A stretch of 33,427 nucleotides of DNA, from the NCBI GenBank assembly GCA_017453205.1, contig JAFTKO010000028.1, forward strand, positions 1-33,427. The letters are read 5' to 3'. This document shows positions 18,014-25,872 of the stretch, one piece after another. The translations under genes were made by a program, and so were the position numbers. Under the pieces are notes generated by a model that did not search any database, had not been told where the DNA came from, and saw only the letters and a program-made list of their open reading frames with translations. The stretch is from Clostridia bacterium. GTDB lineage: Bacteria > Bacillota > Clostridia > Oscillospirales > CAG-272. Each line of letters begins with the position of its first letter. Positions within the stretch are counted from its first letter, which is position 1.

Positions 18014-18349
18014 TTATTCTTTGTCTTCAATAAATTGATTTCCTTGCCGGATCCATGCACTTCCATAAGGTGCATCCAAATATTTCACAATGTCTGCATC
18101 ATAATTACAAATTGTATTCAAATCAAAAATGTTGATATTCTCCGGTGTATTGACATATTCATCAGACTCATCTCCTGCAAAAAATCTCCATCCGCTATCC
18201 GGCATTTCCGAATCGGAATCGGGTTCTTCTCGGTACATATAACCCACCTTTGTCCCATCAACGGTAATACGGTTTGTTGCAAAACAACCCATAGGATTTG
18301 CTGATGTATAAATCTTTTTCATTTCTTGTTTCTTCTTAAAAAAGCCCAT
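18014..18349 (-). CDS. DUF2185 (Imm33-like) domain protein
   Basis: A 111-residue protein with the DUF2185 pattern: VGYMYREEPD...DSGWRFFAGDESDEYVNTPENINIFDLNTICNYDADIVKYLDAPYGSAW. This domain is related to the Imm33 immunity group of polymorphic toxin systems, although many members stand alone without a toxin and their function is unproven. The start at 18349 is chosen because AAGGA lies 7 bases upstream. It begins 1 base after the stop of the multi-pass membrane gene, so the two are translationally coupled. No toxin gene is next to it. Confidence 0.8.
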   Translation of the reverse strand: MGFFKKKQEMKKIYTSANPMGCFATNRITVDGTKVGYMYREEPDSDSEMPDSGWRFFAGDESDEYVNTPENINIFDLNTICNYDADIVKYLDAPYGSAWIRQGNQFIEDKE

Positions 18350-18350
18350 G

Positions 18351-19130
18351 TTAAAGTCCTTCCAAAATATTTGCGCTGTCATATTCCAATTTTGCTTTTT
18401 TCTCGCTCAAACAAAAACGGTTGAGAAACAGCACAATGACCGCGTAACCGATCAAAACAAAAGCAAGGTCCGATAGATAGGAAACGATCATCCATAAAAG
18501 GTCAGCAAGCCCCGTAGGCGCTCCGTACCAAATGTCGTAGATCACGCGCGAGATCAACTGTGCCGTGGCGGGAATGATCGCAAGCAAAACACCTGCACGC
18601 AAAACCGTTTTTTTGTAATCAAACAGTTTTGTTACGGGTAATTCTTCAAACACTGCCGTTTGCGCGTTTGCCGCTCTTTTTTTCAGACATAAGATCAAAA
18701 GCACGGCAACAGCAATTTGCGCAAGATCCAAAAGCATATCGATCAGACAGTACGGCAGATAAAGAGAGAAAAAGTCATTGACCGACGGAAATCCGCACAC
18801 ACAAAAATCCGCAATTTGATTGGCAAGGTACCGAAACACCACTGCGCCGGCATATACGGCAAGCAATGGGATACTGTTTTTGATCTCCAATCGAAAGACC
18901 GCGTAGAGTAAAAACGCAAACGCCGCCCAATAAAAAAGATAGTTACAAAGAAGCCCCAACACATCAATGATCAGCGGTACCACCGTATCCGCAAGCAAAA
19001 TATCGCTTGCCACGACCCGCGAGATCGGCGTACATACGGCTGCGTAAAACAACGCAATCACAAACAGCCATACCGCAAGCTGTACCGTCAACTTCTTTTT
19101 GCGACAGCGTTCAAATAAAGAAAGTTCCAC
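18351..19130 (-). CDS. Multi-pass membrane protein of unknown function
   Basis: A 259-residue protein with about six hydrophobic helices (starting near residues 14, 50, 74, 115, 165, 205) and a short basic loop containing CLKKRAANAQ. I do not recognise the family. GTG at 19130 is the likely start: GGAG is 7 bases upstream, and the promoter at 19162-19190 would place the transcript start inside the longer frame that opens at 19190. It is directly followed by the DUF2185 gene, so it may be its partner. Confidence 0.75.
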   Translation of the reverse strand: MELSLFERCRKKKLTVQLAVWLFVIALFYAAVCTPISRVVASDILLADTVVPLIIDVLGLLCNYLFYWAAFAFLLYAVFRLEIKNSIPLLAVYAGAVVFRYLANQIADFCVCGFPSVNDFFSLYLPYCLIDMLLDLAQIAVAVLLILCLKKRAANAQTAVFEELPVTKLFDYKKTVLRAGVLLAIIPATAQLISRVIYDIWYGAPTGLADLLWMIVSYLSDLAFVLIGYAVIVLFLNRFCLSEKKAKLEYDSANILEGL

Positions 19131-19161
19131 ATCAAAACTCCTTTCCCAATCGATTTCTTTT

Positions 19162-19190
19162 ATTATATCACACTCGTAATACGATTTCAC
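19162..19190 (-). promoter_or_regulatory. Probable promoter of the membrane protein/DUF2185 pair
   Basis: On the minus strand GTGAAA (19185-19190), a 17-base spacer and a perfect TATAAT (19162-19167). The -35 is weak. It supports the GTG start at 19130. Confidence 0.55.
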
Positions 19191-19274
19191 CTCTTATTTG
19201 TAAATATTTTCTTTTTAGAAGCATATTCTGATAACAAAATTGCTTTGCCTTTGGAAAGGAGCTTGCAGCGTTTT

Positions 19275-20201
19275 ATGAAAGATGATTTACAAGCTTTGCT
19301 TGATCCGCAACCGTTTGACTATGAAGCATTGATGCAATGTGTGACGGCTCTGAGCAAACGTCATTCTTTTTTGGAGTTCAATTATCTCGGGAACAGCATT
19401 TTGGGACGAGGAATACCGCTTTTGAGACTTGGAAACGGCAAACGGAAGGTGCTTTATGTCGGTACCCATCACGGGATGGAATGGATCACATCATTGGTGC
19501 TAATGCGTTTTGTCAAGGATCTTTGTGAATGTTATCAAAATCACGGAAGCTTTTATAAAAACGCATCGGAGCTTTTCTTGCAAACACATACTCTGTACAT
19601 CGTTCCCATGCTCAATCCCGACGGTGTGGAATATCAAATTCACGGTATTTGTGACAGTAATCCGCTTCACGACCGTTTGTTGACTATGAATAACGGCAAT
19701 GAAGATTTTTCCAAATGGCAAGCAAACGCACGCGGGGTGGATCTCAATCATAATTACGACGCGGGCTTTGAAGAATATAAAAGGCTGGAAAGCGAAAACG
19801 GTATCACGGGTGGCTGTGCCACACGCTTTAGCGGTGAAGCCCCCGAATCCGAGCCAGAGGTCGCAAGTATGTGTAATTTTATACGCTTTCACACAGATCT
19901 TTGTGGGATTTTAACATTACATACACAGGGAAAAGAAATTTTTTATAAGAGCGGTGGAATTGCGCCAACACGTTCCACGACAATTGCAAAAAAAATAGCC
20001 ACGGTCAGTGGGTATCGGCTATCCGAGGCAGAGGGCTTGGCATCCTATGGCGGTTTGACCGATTGGTGTGTACAAAAACGCGGTTTGGCATCCTTTACCT
20101 TGGAATGTGGCAAAGGGACCAATCCTTTGCCGTTGTCGGAATACTTCCCTATCTACACCGATCTGCGCAAACTGCTGTTTACCTTCCCGACATTTTTGTA
20201 A
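19275..20201 (+). CDS. M14-family zinc carboxypeptidase (gamma-D-glutamyl-diamino-acid type)
   Basis: A 308-residue metallopeptidase. Zinc ligands are H66 and E69 (THHGMEW) and H216 (LTLHTQGKE); the catalytic general base is E277 (FTLECGKG). The TLECGKGTNPLPLSEYFPIY ending is typical of M14 enzymes that trim peptidoglycan stem peptides. The usual LNRNF substrate-binding motif reads LNHNY (157-161), so the carboxylate-binding Arg is His. No signal peptide is visible, so it may act in the cytoplasm on recycled muropeptides. GGAG lies 13 bases before ATG 19275; in-frame starts upstream touch that site. It is probably transcribed alone, between divergent and downstream promoters. Confidence 0.85.
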   Translation: MKDDLQALLDPQPFDYEALMQCVTALSKRHSFLEFNYLGNSILGRGIPLLRLGNGKRKVLYVGTHHGMEWITSLVLMRFVKDLCECYQNHGSFYKNASELFLQTHTLYIVPMLNPDGVEYQIHGICDSNPLHDRLLTMNNGNEDFSKWQANARGVDLNHNYDAGFEEYKRLESENGITGGCATRFSGEAPESEPEVASMCNFIRFHTDLCGILTLHTQGKEIFYKSGGIAPTRSTTIAKKIATVSGYRLSEAEGLASYGGLTDWCVQKRGLASFTLECGKGTNPLPLSEYFPIYTDLRKLLFTFPTFL

Positions 20202-20237
20202 ACAAACAAAAATTCTCGGTATTTTTAGAAAAAAGTA

Positions 20238-20266
20238 TTGCGATTTTGTTATAAAAGTGGTATGAT
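20238..20266 (+). promoter_or_regulatory. Promoter of the DUF362 gene
   Basis: TTGCGA (20238-20243), a 17-base spacer and TATGAT (20261-20266), 38 bases upstream of the start codon. Confidence 0.6.
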
Positions 20267-20304
20267 ATAGAAAGAAAGCACATAAAAGGACGGTACCCGA
20301 TAAA

Positions 20305-21450
20305 ATGACAGATGTTTCCATCGTTTCCTGTAATTCTTACGATGAGGAGGAAGTACGCACCGCGTTGGAAAACGTACTCCTCCCGATCGGTGGCTTGGAC
20401 TGGGTGACACCGGGAATGAAGATCGCCATCAAGGCGAATCTTGTTTCGATGATGAAGCCCGAGCTTGCCGCCACCACTCACCCCGCCCTGCTTTGCGCAT
20501 TGGTAAAGATGTTGAGAGAGCGGGACGCAGAACCTATCATTGGAGACAGCCCCGGCGGACTTTACAACGCCGCGGTAGTCAACCGTATTTACCATGTTAC
20601 GGGCATGAAGCAAGCCGAAGCCGCTGGGGCATTGCTCAATCAAGATTTCGGCAATTGCGAAGCCAACTTCCCCGAAGCAATGGTCGCGCATCAATTCACA
20701 TACACCGCTTACCTTGACAAGGTCGATGCCATCATTGATTTTTGCAAATTAAAAACACACGGTATGATGGGGATGAGTGCCGCGGTCAAAAATATGTTTG
20801 GTGTGGTTCCCGGAACCTTTAAGCCGGAGTACCATTTCCGTTACCCCGACCACCGCGATTTTGCAAAAATGCTGATGGATCTCAATACCTATTTTGCCCC
20901 TAAAGTCAAGCTTTGCTTAGTTGACGCCATTGTCGGCATGGAGGGCAACGGTCCCACACAAGGGACACCGCGTCATTTGGGCGCGTTGCTTGCCTCCCGT
21001 TCGCCACACCCTCTTGATCTGGTCTGTGCCAAGCTGATCGGCTTGACCCCCAAGGATATCCCTACACTGGAGGTCGCTATGGAAAACGGTTGGATCCCCG
21101 AGAGCGTCGAACAACTGAAGATCAGCGGAGATTTAAATCGATTTTGCGTCAGAGATTTTCAAAATATTCACGTGCGTCGAAGCTTACAATTTGAAGGGCA
21201 TGGAAAATTCGCCTCGATGTTTGTGCGCTCCGCACTGCGTGCCGAGCCGCGTCCCGACAAAAAGCTTTGTGTTTCCTGCAAAAAATGTGCCGAGATCTGC
21301 CCCGCACATGTTATTACCATGAAAAACGGCATCCCGGAGATTGATAAAACACGCTGCATTACATGCTTTTGCTGTCAAGAGTTCTGTCCCGTCGGAGCAA
21401 TGAAAGTCCACCGCCCGTTGATTGCAAGAATTTTAAATCATAAAAAATAA
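20305..21450 (+). CDS. DUF362 domain protein with two [4Fe-4S] ferredoxin clusters
   Basis: A 381-residue iron-sulfur protein. The N-terminal 300 residues are the DUF362 domain, with characteristic IKANLVSMMKPELAATTHPAL, GDSPGG and KTHGMMGMSAAVKNMFG stretches. The C-terminus has two ferredoxin motifs, CVSCKKCAEICP and CITCFCCQEFCP, separated by about 20 residues. These proteins are presumed to be electron carriers or assembly factors in anaerobes; the partner is not shown by the neighbours. The ribosome site (AAAGGA) is rather far from the ATG. A promoter lies directly upstream, and no downstream gene is coupled to it. Confidence 0.9.
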   Translation: MTDVSIVSCNSYDEEEVRTALENVLLPIGGLDWVTPGMKIAIKANLVSMMKPELAATTHPALLCALVKMLRERDAEPIIGDSPGGLYNAAVVNRIYHVTGMKQAEAAGALLNQDFGNCEANFPEAMVAHQFTYTAYLDKVDAIIDFCKLKTHGMMGMSAAVKNMFGVVPGTFKPEYHFRYPDHRDFAKMLMDLNTYFAPKVKLCLVDAIVGMEGNGPTQGTPRHLGALLASRSPHPLDLVCAKLIGLTPKDIPTLEVAMENGWIPESVEQLKISGDLNRFCVRDFQNIHVRRSLQFEGHGKFASMFVRSALRAEPRPDKKLCVSCKKCAEICPAHVITMKNGIPEIDKTRCITCFCCQEFCPVGAMKVHRPLIARILNHKK

Positions 21451-21460
21451 TTTTGTTTTT

Positions 21461-21555
21461 GTGGGGGACTTTTGAGGAAAGCAAACGCGGCAAGCAATGT
21501 TGTAAGTAGCAAAGTCGTTTCGTCCCCACTCCCATAGAACATTGCATCTTCTCAA
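21461..21555. other. Structured intergenic segment with crossing (pseudoknot-like) inverted repeats
   Basis: Several inverted repeats interleave between the DUF362 and yitT genes. Helix A is GTGGGGGAC (21461-21469) with GTCCCCAC (21522-21529), one bulged G. Helix B is GCAATGTT (21494-21501) with AACATTGC (21538-21545). A and B cross in the order A-B-A'-B'. A third pairing, TTGAG (21472-21476) with CTCAA (21551-21555), encloses B. It could be an RNA leader of yitT, a small RNA, or a dispersed repeat. No known riboswitch was recognised, and the strand is uncertain. Confidence 0.35.
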
Positions 21556-21629
21556 CGATAGACTTTATATCCATGTTTTCCAAATAAAAATATTAAGGTG
21601 CGAAATTTATTTGGAAAGTCTGTTTGGGG

Positions 21630-21635
21630 TATAAT
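21630..21635 (+). promoter_or_regulatory. Possible -10 box for yitT-family gene
   Basis: A perfect TATAAT lies 33 bases before the start codon at 21669, but no convincing -35 sequence is present at the right distance. Confidence 0.35.
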
Positions 21636-21668
21636 AAATCAAACGCAAGGATCTTGGGAGTGTTTTTT

Positions 21669-22532
21669 ATGAAGACATACACGTTTTTGAAGGAATATCT
21701 ATGGCTGACAGTCGCCTCGGCGCTCATGGCTGTGGGCATCTATTTTTTTGAATTTTTAAACGGTTTTACCACCGGCGGAGTCAGCGGTGTTTCCATGATA
21801 TTGGGGGTATATTTTCCGCAATTAAGCGCGGGTACGTTTATGCTGGTAATCAACACCGTCCTTTTGCTGATGGGATTTTTGATCATCGGTAAGAATTTTG
21901 GACTTAAAACCTTTTATTGCAGTGCTTTGGTGTCTGTTGGCACCTATCTTTTGGAGCGTATGTTTCCCCGTTCTGCTCCTCTGACGGATGAGCCGATGAT
22001 GGAGGCTGTTTTTATGGTCGTACTTCCCTCTTTGGCAAGTGCGATCATGTTTTATCTTGGTGCCTCCTCAGGCGGGACCGATGTCATTGCCATGATCATT
22101 AAAAAATTTTCCACCTTGGATATTTCCAAGGCACTTTTTGTATCGGATTTTCTCATCGTCATGCTGTTAGTCGTTGTATTTGGGATTGAAGCATGGCTGT
22201 TCTCGCTACTCGGTTTTCTCGCAAGAGTGCTCACTGTCCATCTTTTTCTTAAAAACATCAACACCTCCAAGTATTGCACCGTTATCACATCGCCCGAGCA
22301 AAAAGACGCGATTTGCAACTATATTACCGATGTTTTGGAAAAGAGTGCAACGGTAAGCGAGGCTTTTGTAGGTGCCTACCGCAACGAAAAAAAGAGCGTT
22401 TTGCTGGTTGCGCTTACCCGCCGTCAGGCGGGTAAGCTGAAAAGCTTTGCAAAAACGCTCGATGAACAAACCTTTATTATTATGTCCAATACCAGTGAGA
22501 TCACGGGAGAGGGCTTTCAAGAAACGCTGTGA
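21669..22532 (+). CDS. YitT family membrane protein (DUF161 + DUF2179)
   Basis: A 287-residue protein. About five to six membrane helices include the family motif FLNGFTTGGVSGVSMIL near the N-terminus and LGASSGGTDVIAMIIKK in the middle. The soluble C-terminal DUF2179 domain (about 200-287) carries YCTVITSPEQKDAICNYI and RRQAGKLKSFAKTLDEQTFIIMSNTSEITGEGF. The transported substrate is unknown. ATG at 21669 has GGGAG 8 bases upstream; the frame opens earlier, but the upstream codons include the TATAAT. It ends only 3 bases from the stop of the convergent secreted-protein gene, with no hairpin between. Confidence 0.88.
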   Translation: MKTYTFLKEYLWLTVASALMAVGIYFFEFLNGFTTGGVSGVSMILGVYFPQLSAGTFMLVINTVLLLMGFLIIGKNFGLKTFYCSALVSVGTYLLERMFPRSAPLTDEPMMEAVFMVVLPSLASAIMFYLGASSGGTDVIAMIIKKFSTLDISKALFVSDFLIVMLLVVVFGIEAWLFSLLGFLARVLTVHLFLKNINTSKYCTVITSPEQKDAICNYITDVLEKSATVSEAFVGAYRNEKKSVLLVALTRRQAGKLKSFAKTLDEQTFIIMSNTSEITGEGFQETL

Positions 22533-22535
22533 ATT

Positions 22536-23078
22536 TCACTGCGCTTCCTCGACCGACACGGTAAAAGTCAGCTTTCCGGCATATTCCCCCGCAACGGCAA
22601 TATCCTGTTGATCTACCTTAACTGTACCCGTTACGGTTTGATCTGCGGTTACGGTCGCAAACACGTTGCCGCTTTCAAATTTTGTACCGTTGCTTTGATA
22701 AACCTCATACGGTAAGGTTGCCTCGCCGCAATAAAGCAAAAATTGATTGTTGGGTGCGGTAATCGTCAAATCAATCGATTTTCCGTTGAGATAAGTGATC
22801 CCCTCAAAAACAACATTGAAATTCTTTGATACAACATCACTTCCCTCTGTTCGCGTGATTTCACCGATCGGGATTTCAGCGGGAATAGACACAGTGAACA
22901 CGGGCTTGCTCACTGCGGTTGCCATAACGGAAATATCAAGACTGCCCCCGACGATGTTCCCGTCGGCGTCGGTTTCAAGCTCAACAGCCTCAGCCGAAGC
23001 GGAAAACACAGTACCGAATGATACAAATACAACACATAGCGTGATCCAATAAAGAATGATATTCTTTAATTTTTTCAT
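22536..23078 (-). CDS. Small secreted protein sharing a C-terminal domain with the RCC1 propeller protein
   Basis: A 180-residue protein with a signal peptide (basic start, hydrophobic core, likely cleavage after SASA near residue 29). The mature part is a beta-rich domain of about 130 residues starting KPVFTVSIPAEI. The same domain forms the C-terminus of the neighbouring RCC1 protein; both contain xVxTVSIPAE, a xNGxxFAVxTxDxxxTxxGxxxxDQ block and an EYxGxxxFxxx ending. No LPXTG, WxL or S-layer anchor was seen. The function is unknown; a surface or fibre-like subunit is possible. Its ATG overlaps the upstream stop (ATGA), so the two proteins are translationally coupled. Confidence 0.8.
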   Translation of the reverse strand: MKKLKNIILYWITLCVVFVSFGTVFSASAEAVELETDADGNIVGGSLDISVMATAVSKPVFTVSIPAEIPIGEITRTEGSDVVSKNFNVVFEGITYLNGKSIDLTITAPNNQFLLYCGEATLPYEVYQSNGTKFESGNVFATVTADQTVTGTVKVDQQDIAVAGEYAGKLTFTVSVEEAQ

Positions 23079-24748
23079 TCCGCTTCCTCCTGCTCCACCG
23101 CCGCCAGTGCGATGTCAAAAATAATGGTTCCCGTATATTCGTCGGTATAAACAATTTGGCTTTGATCAATCTCGATACGGCCGTTAACCGTCATTTCACC
23201 ATCCTCGGTAAACACTGCAAATATATTTCCGTTTTCGATTGCAGTACCCGTTCCCGTGTCAGATGTATTATAAACCGAATAATATAACTTATGTGTGCGC
23301 TTTGCGTTTTCCAAAACAAACTCTCCGCTCTCGGTTCTGATCGATACCACAACCTCCTGCTCACCAAAAAGATAGTCGATGTCAGAAGCACTTACCGTAA
23401 AAGGAAGGAGTTTATTTAATGCCGTACTTGTCTGCATCAGATCCTCAGCGCCCAGCTCGGCGGGAATAGAAACCGTATATGTGGGCTTGGGAATATTTGC
23501 AGTTGCTGTTACGTAAACATCCTTACTGATATCCTCGGGTGCGGTACCGAGACAAAGATTACTGCCATCGGCTTTGGTTATCGGTGTCAAAGAAAGTGCC
23601 GTGTCATTTCCCCAAAGATAGACCAATCCGTTTTCATCGATTGCCGCGGAATAATTATTGTTTGCCGCAATCGACGTAATGATGATATCATTCAAAGCAT
23701 CAATTTGTAACGGTGTTGTTTGGAGATTGCTGTTCTCGCCCTCGGCATTGATCTCGACACCCAATTGGTATTTCTCGCCGTCTCCCCAACCGTACACTGT
23801 GCCCGATGCGGTCAGTGCCAACGTGTGATTGGAACCTGCGGCAAGCATGACGATATTCGAGGAAAGCACATCAAGATCGGCGGCTTTGAGAAGATAGGTT
23901 TTCGTGGTTGAGGTACTGCCGTTGCCAAATTGCCCGTATTTGTTGATACCGACACTTTGAACCGTTCCGTCAGCACATAAAAAAGTCGAAAAAGAGGCGC
24001 CGAAAGCAACCCCGTTGACTGCCGCCGAAAATGTCTCGGTGGTCGTCGTCGGCACATAAACTACCGAAGTGCTTTGAATACCGAGCTGGGTATCCCCGTT
24101 TTGTCCCCACAAATAAACCGTTCCGTCGGCGGCAATTGCGGCGGCAGAAGAGTTGCGCGCATAGATTTCGGTGATAAAAACTCCTTTCAATTCTTCAATT
24201 TTTGTCGGAGTGGTTATTTCTTGCGTTTCCTCACCTAATCCCAACATTCCTTTGGAAGCATCCCCCCAAGAATAAACACTGCCATCCGCACACAGTGCAA
24301 ACGAGACACCGTTTCCTGCGGCAACTGCGGTTACATTGCTGAGATCTGCAACAAGCCATGGAGTGGTTGTGGATTTATGCGTATCATCATATGCTACCCC
24401 CAATTGCGAAGTTTCATTGGAGCCCCAAGCATAAACAGTACCTTGGGAGGAAATCGCCAACACATGGTTGGTTCCCGCCGCAACGGAAACAAAAGTCAGC
24501 GTATTTCCGTTATCGTCTGTTGCCGTGACTGCAGTCGGTTTTGTCGCGGAGGTCACAGACGAAGAAGCATTTGTCCATGTCCAAACGGTACCGCTATGAT
24601 CAAGCGCGGCAAAAAAATCCGGTCCGATTTCAAGTGTCGGAGTAACGGAGGTTGCCGCAACGGTTGGTACCGCATAAAAATTTGCCAAACCCACCAAAAG
24701 AGTGATGCACAGCAAAATCGACAGCAATTTTTGTTTGCATTTTAACAT
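23075..24748 (-). CDS. Secreted seven-blade RCC1 propeller protein with C-terminal beta domain
   Basis: A 557-residue exported protein. A signal peptide (about residues 1-32) is followed by seven RCC1 repeats, each ending in G-T/S/L-V-x-x-W/V-G (examples HVLAISSQGTVYAWG and TLALTASGTVYGWG), enough for one closed seven-bladed propeller (about 38-405). A domain of about 130 residues shared with the next gene's product (TYTVSIPAEL to the end) follows. RCC1-type propellers in bacteria are presumed binding platforms; the ligand is unknown. ATG at 24748 is chosen because GAGG is 9 bases upstream and an earlier ATG abuts it. It lies 23 bases downstream of the membrane-anchor gene. Confidence 0.83.
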   Translation of the reverse strand: MLKCKQKLLSILLCITLLVGLANFYAVPTVAATSVTPTLEIGPDFFAALDHSGTVWTWTNASSSVTSATKPTAVTATDDNGNTLTFVSVAAGTNHVLAISSQGTVYAWGSNETSQLGVAYDDTHKSTTTPWLVADLSNVTAVAAGNGVSFALCADGSVYSWGDASKGMLGLGEETQEITTPTKIEELKGVFITEIYARNSSAAAIAADGTVYLWGQNGDTQLGIQSTSVVYVPTTTTETFSAAVNGVAFGASFSTFLCADGTVQSVGINKYGQFGNGSTSTTKTYLLKAADLDVLSSNIVMLAAGSNHTLALTASGTVYGWGDGEKYQLGVEINAEGENSNLQTTPLQIDALNDIIITSIAANNNYSAAIDENGLVYLWGNDTALSLTPITKADGSNLCLGTAPEDISKDVYVTATANIPKPTYTVSIPAELGAEDLMQTSTALNKLLPFTVSASDIDYLFGEQEVVVSIRTESGEFVLENAKRTHKLYYSVYNTSDTGTGTAIENGNIFAVFTEDGEMTVNGRIEIDQSQIVYTDEYTGTIIFDIALAAVEQEEAE

Positions 24749-24771
24749 GATCGTCATCCTCTCTTTATAAT

Positions 24772-25578
24772 TTATCGAACCGTCAAGCCCGTTTCCACAT
24801 TCGCACCGTTCATTGCGGAACGGTCATTCAGTGAAAACGTCTCAATGGAGATCAGCAAATTGTAGTTTCCTTTTTCCAAAGCACGGGAAAGGCGCAAATC
24901 GGTAACCGCCTGCCCGGGAGGTACCAAACCCGAGGTGTACAATACCTCACCGCTCTCTTTTAGAATTAAAGTAAAACGAAAATAACAGGGATTTCCTTGC
25001 GGATTTAACAATACCATTTGTACATTTTTCGTGTTTGCCTTCCATACGACATCCGCATATCCGGGAATGGCAATGCTGTCCGACGAACCGTTTCCGATAC
25101 TGCCATTTTCGCTTTCATAGTCCTTGGCATTGGGATCGATCTCCCACGGATCGGTTTTATCATTTTGAAGCCACATACCAAAAAAGATGGCGCCAACCAC
25201 CAAAGCCACCACTGCGATTGCCGCAATCGCCAAGTAACTCTTTTTGATCAACACACCGCCACCCGAGGATTTCGAATTTGACGGCTCTGCAGAGTTAGTG
25301 GGGGCAACCTCTTGCACTTGTGAAGGCGGTTCCGATTCACGGCTCTCATGGGGCGTTTCCGTTTGCGGTTCTTCCGCTACTATGGGATCCTCCGTGTCAA
25401 GCATCGGTTCTTCAAGTTCGGTTGGGTTCTCTTCAACTGCCGTTTCCGCAACAGACTCTTCTTTGTCTGTCAGAAGTTCTTCCGTAGCGTTAGCTTCTTC
25501 TGTCGGTGTTTCGGTTACCACTTGCTCTTCATTTTTCACATCTTCATCGGAAACAAGCTTCTCATCCTCTAACGCCAT
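24772..25578 (-). CDS. Acidic single-pass membrane protein with extracellular beta domain
   Basis: A 268-residue protein. Residues 1-100 are a strongly acidic, Glu/Thr/Pro-rich cytoplasmic tail without hydrophobic stretches. A membrane helix follows at about 116-135, then a short linker and an outside domain (about 165-268) with the pattern NPQGNPCYFRFTLILKESGEVLYTSGLVPPGQAV and LEKGNYNLLISIETF. I know this pattern from Firmicutes surface clusters but not its function. It is the first gene of the operon, with a GAGGTGG ribosome site and a good promoter. It may anchor or export the two secreted proteins encoded after it. Confidence 0.78.
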   Translation of the reverse strand: MALEDEKLVSDEDVKNEEQVVTETPTEEANATEELLTDKEESVAETAVEENPTELEEPMLDTEDPIVAEEPQTETPHESRESEPPSQVQEVAPTNSAEPSNSKSSGGGVLIKKSYLAIAAIAVVALVVGAIFFGMWLQNDKTDPWEIDPNAKDYESENGSIGNGSSDSIAIPGYADVVWKANTKNVQMVLLNPQGNPCYFRFTLILKESGEVLYTSGLVPPGQAVTDLRLSRALEKGNYNLLISIETFSLNDRSAMNGANVETGLTVR

Positions 25579-25601
25579 GTTATTCCCACCTCTTTTACAT
25601 C

Positions 25602-25618
25602 TGTCGAACCTTGTCGAA
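25602..25618. repeat. Tandem TGTCGAA direct repeat, one helical turn apart
   Basis: TGTCGAA occurs at 25602-25608 and 25612-25618, spaced 10 bases, between the -10 box and the start of the envelope operon. The position suits an operator for a protein binding one DNA face. Confidence 0.4.
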
Positions 25619-25622
25619 TATT

Positions 25623-25651
25623 ATTATAACATAAAAAAGTCATTTTTTCAA
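25623..25651 (-). promoter_or_regulatory. Promoter of the RCC1 envelope operon
   Basis: On the minus strand TTGAAA (25646-25651), a 17-base spacer and TATAAT (25623-25628), 45 bases upstream of the first gene. Confidence 0.75.
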
Positions 25652-25826
25652 TACATATTTTGGTAAAAATAAAAATTAAATATTATTTGATCAAGTTGCA
25701 CATACATTTCCGTGCATTCCTGCGGTGATGTAGGAATAACATAGGATGTAACAAAGTACAAAAATCTTAAAAATACACCCCTAAAGCCTCCACAGCTTAT
25801 CGTCTGCTTGCATAATACAGCACAAT

Positions 25827-25872
25827 AAAAGCTCTTAAATTTGGGCAATATTAGCCAAATTTAAGAGCTTTT
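25827..25872 (-). terminator. Long hairpin terminator at the end of the recombinase pseudogene
   Basis: An 18-base-pair perfect stem (25827-25844 with 25855-25872) and a 10-base loop; on the minus strand it ends in TTTTATTG. It overlaps the last codons of the recombinase frame and marks the inner end of the accessory region. Confidence 0.75.

Noticed and set aside
25602-25618. LexA (SOS) box
   Set aside because: The units are direct repeats; the CGAAC...GTTCG inverted symmetry is absent.
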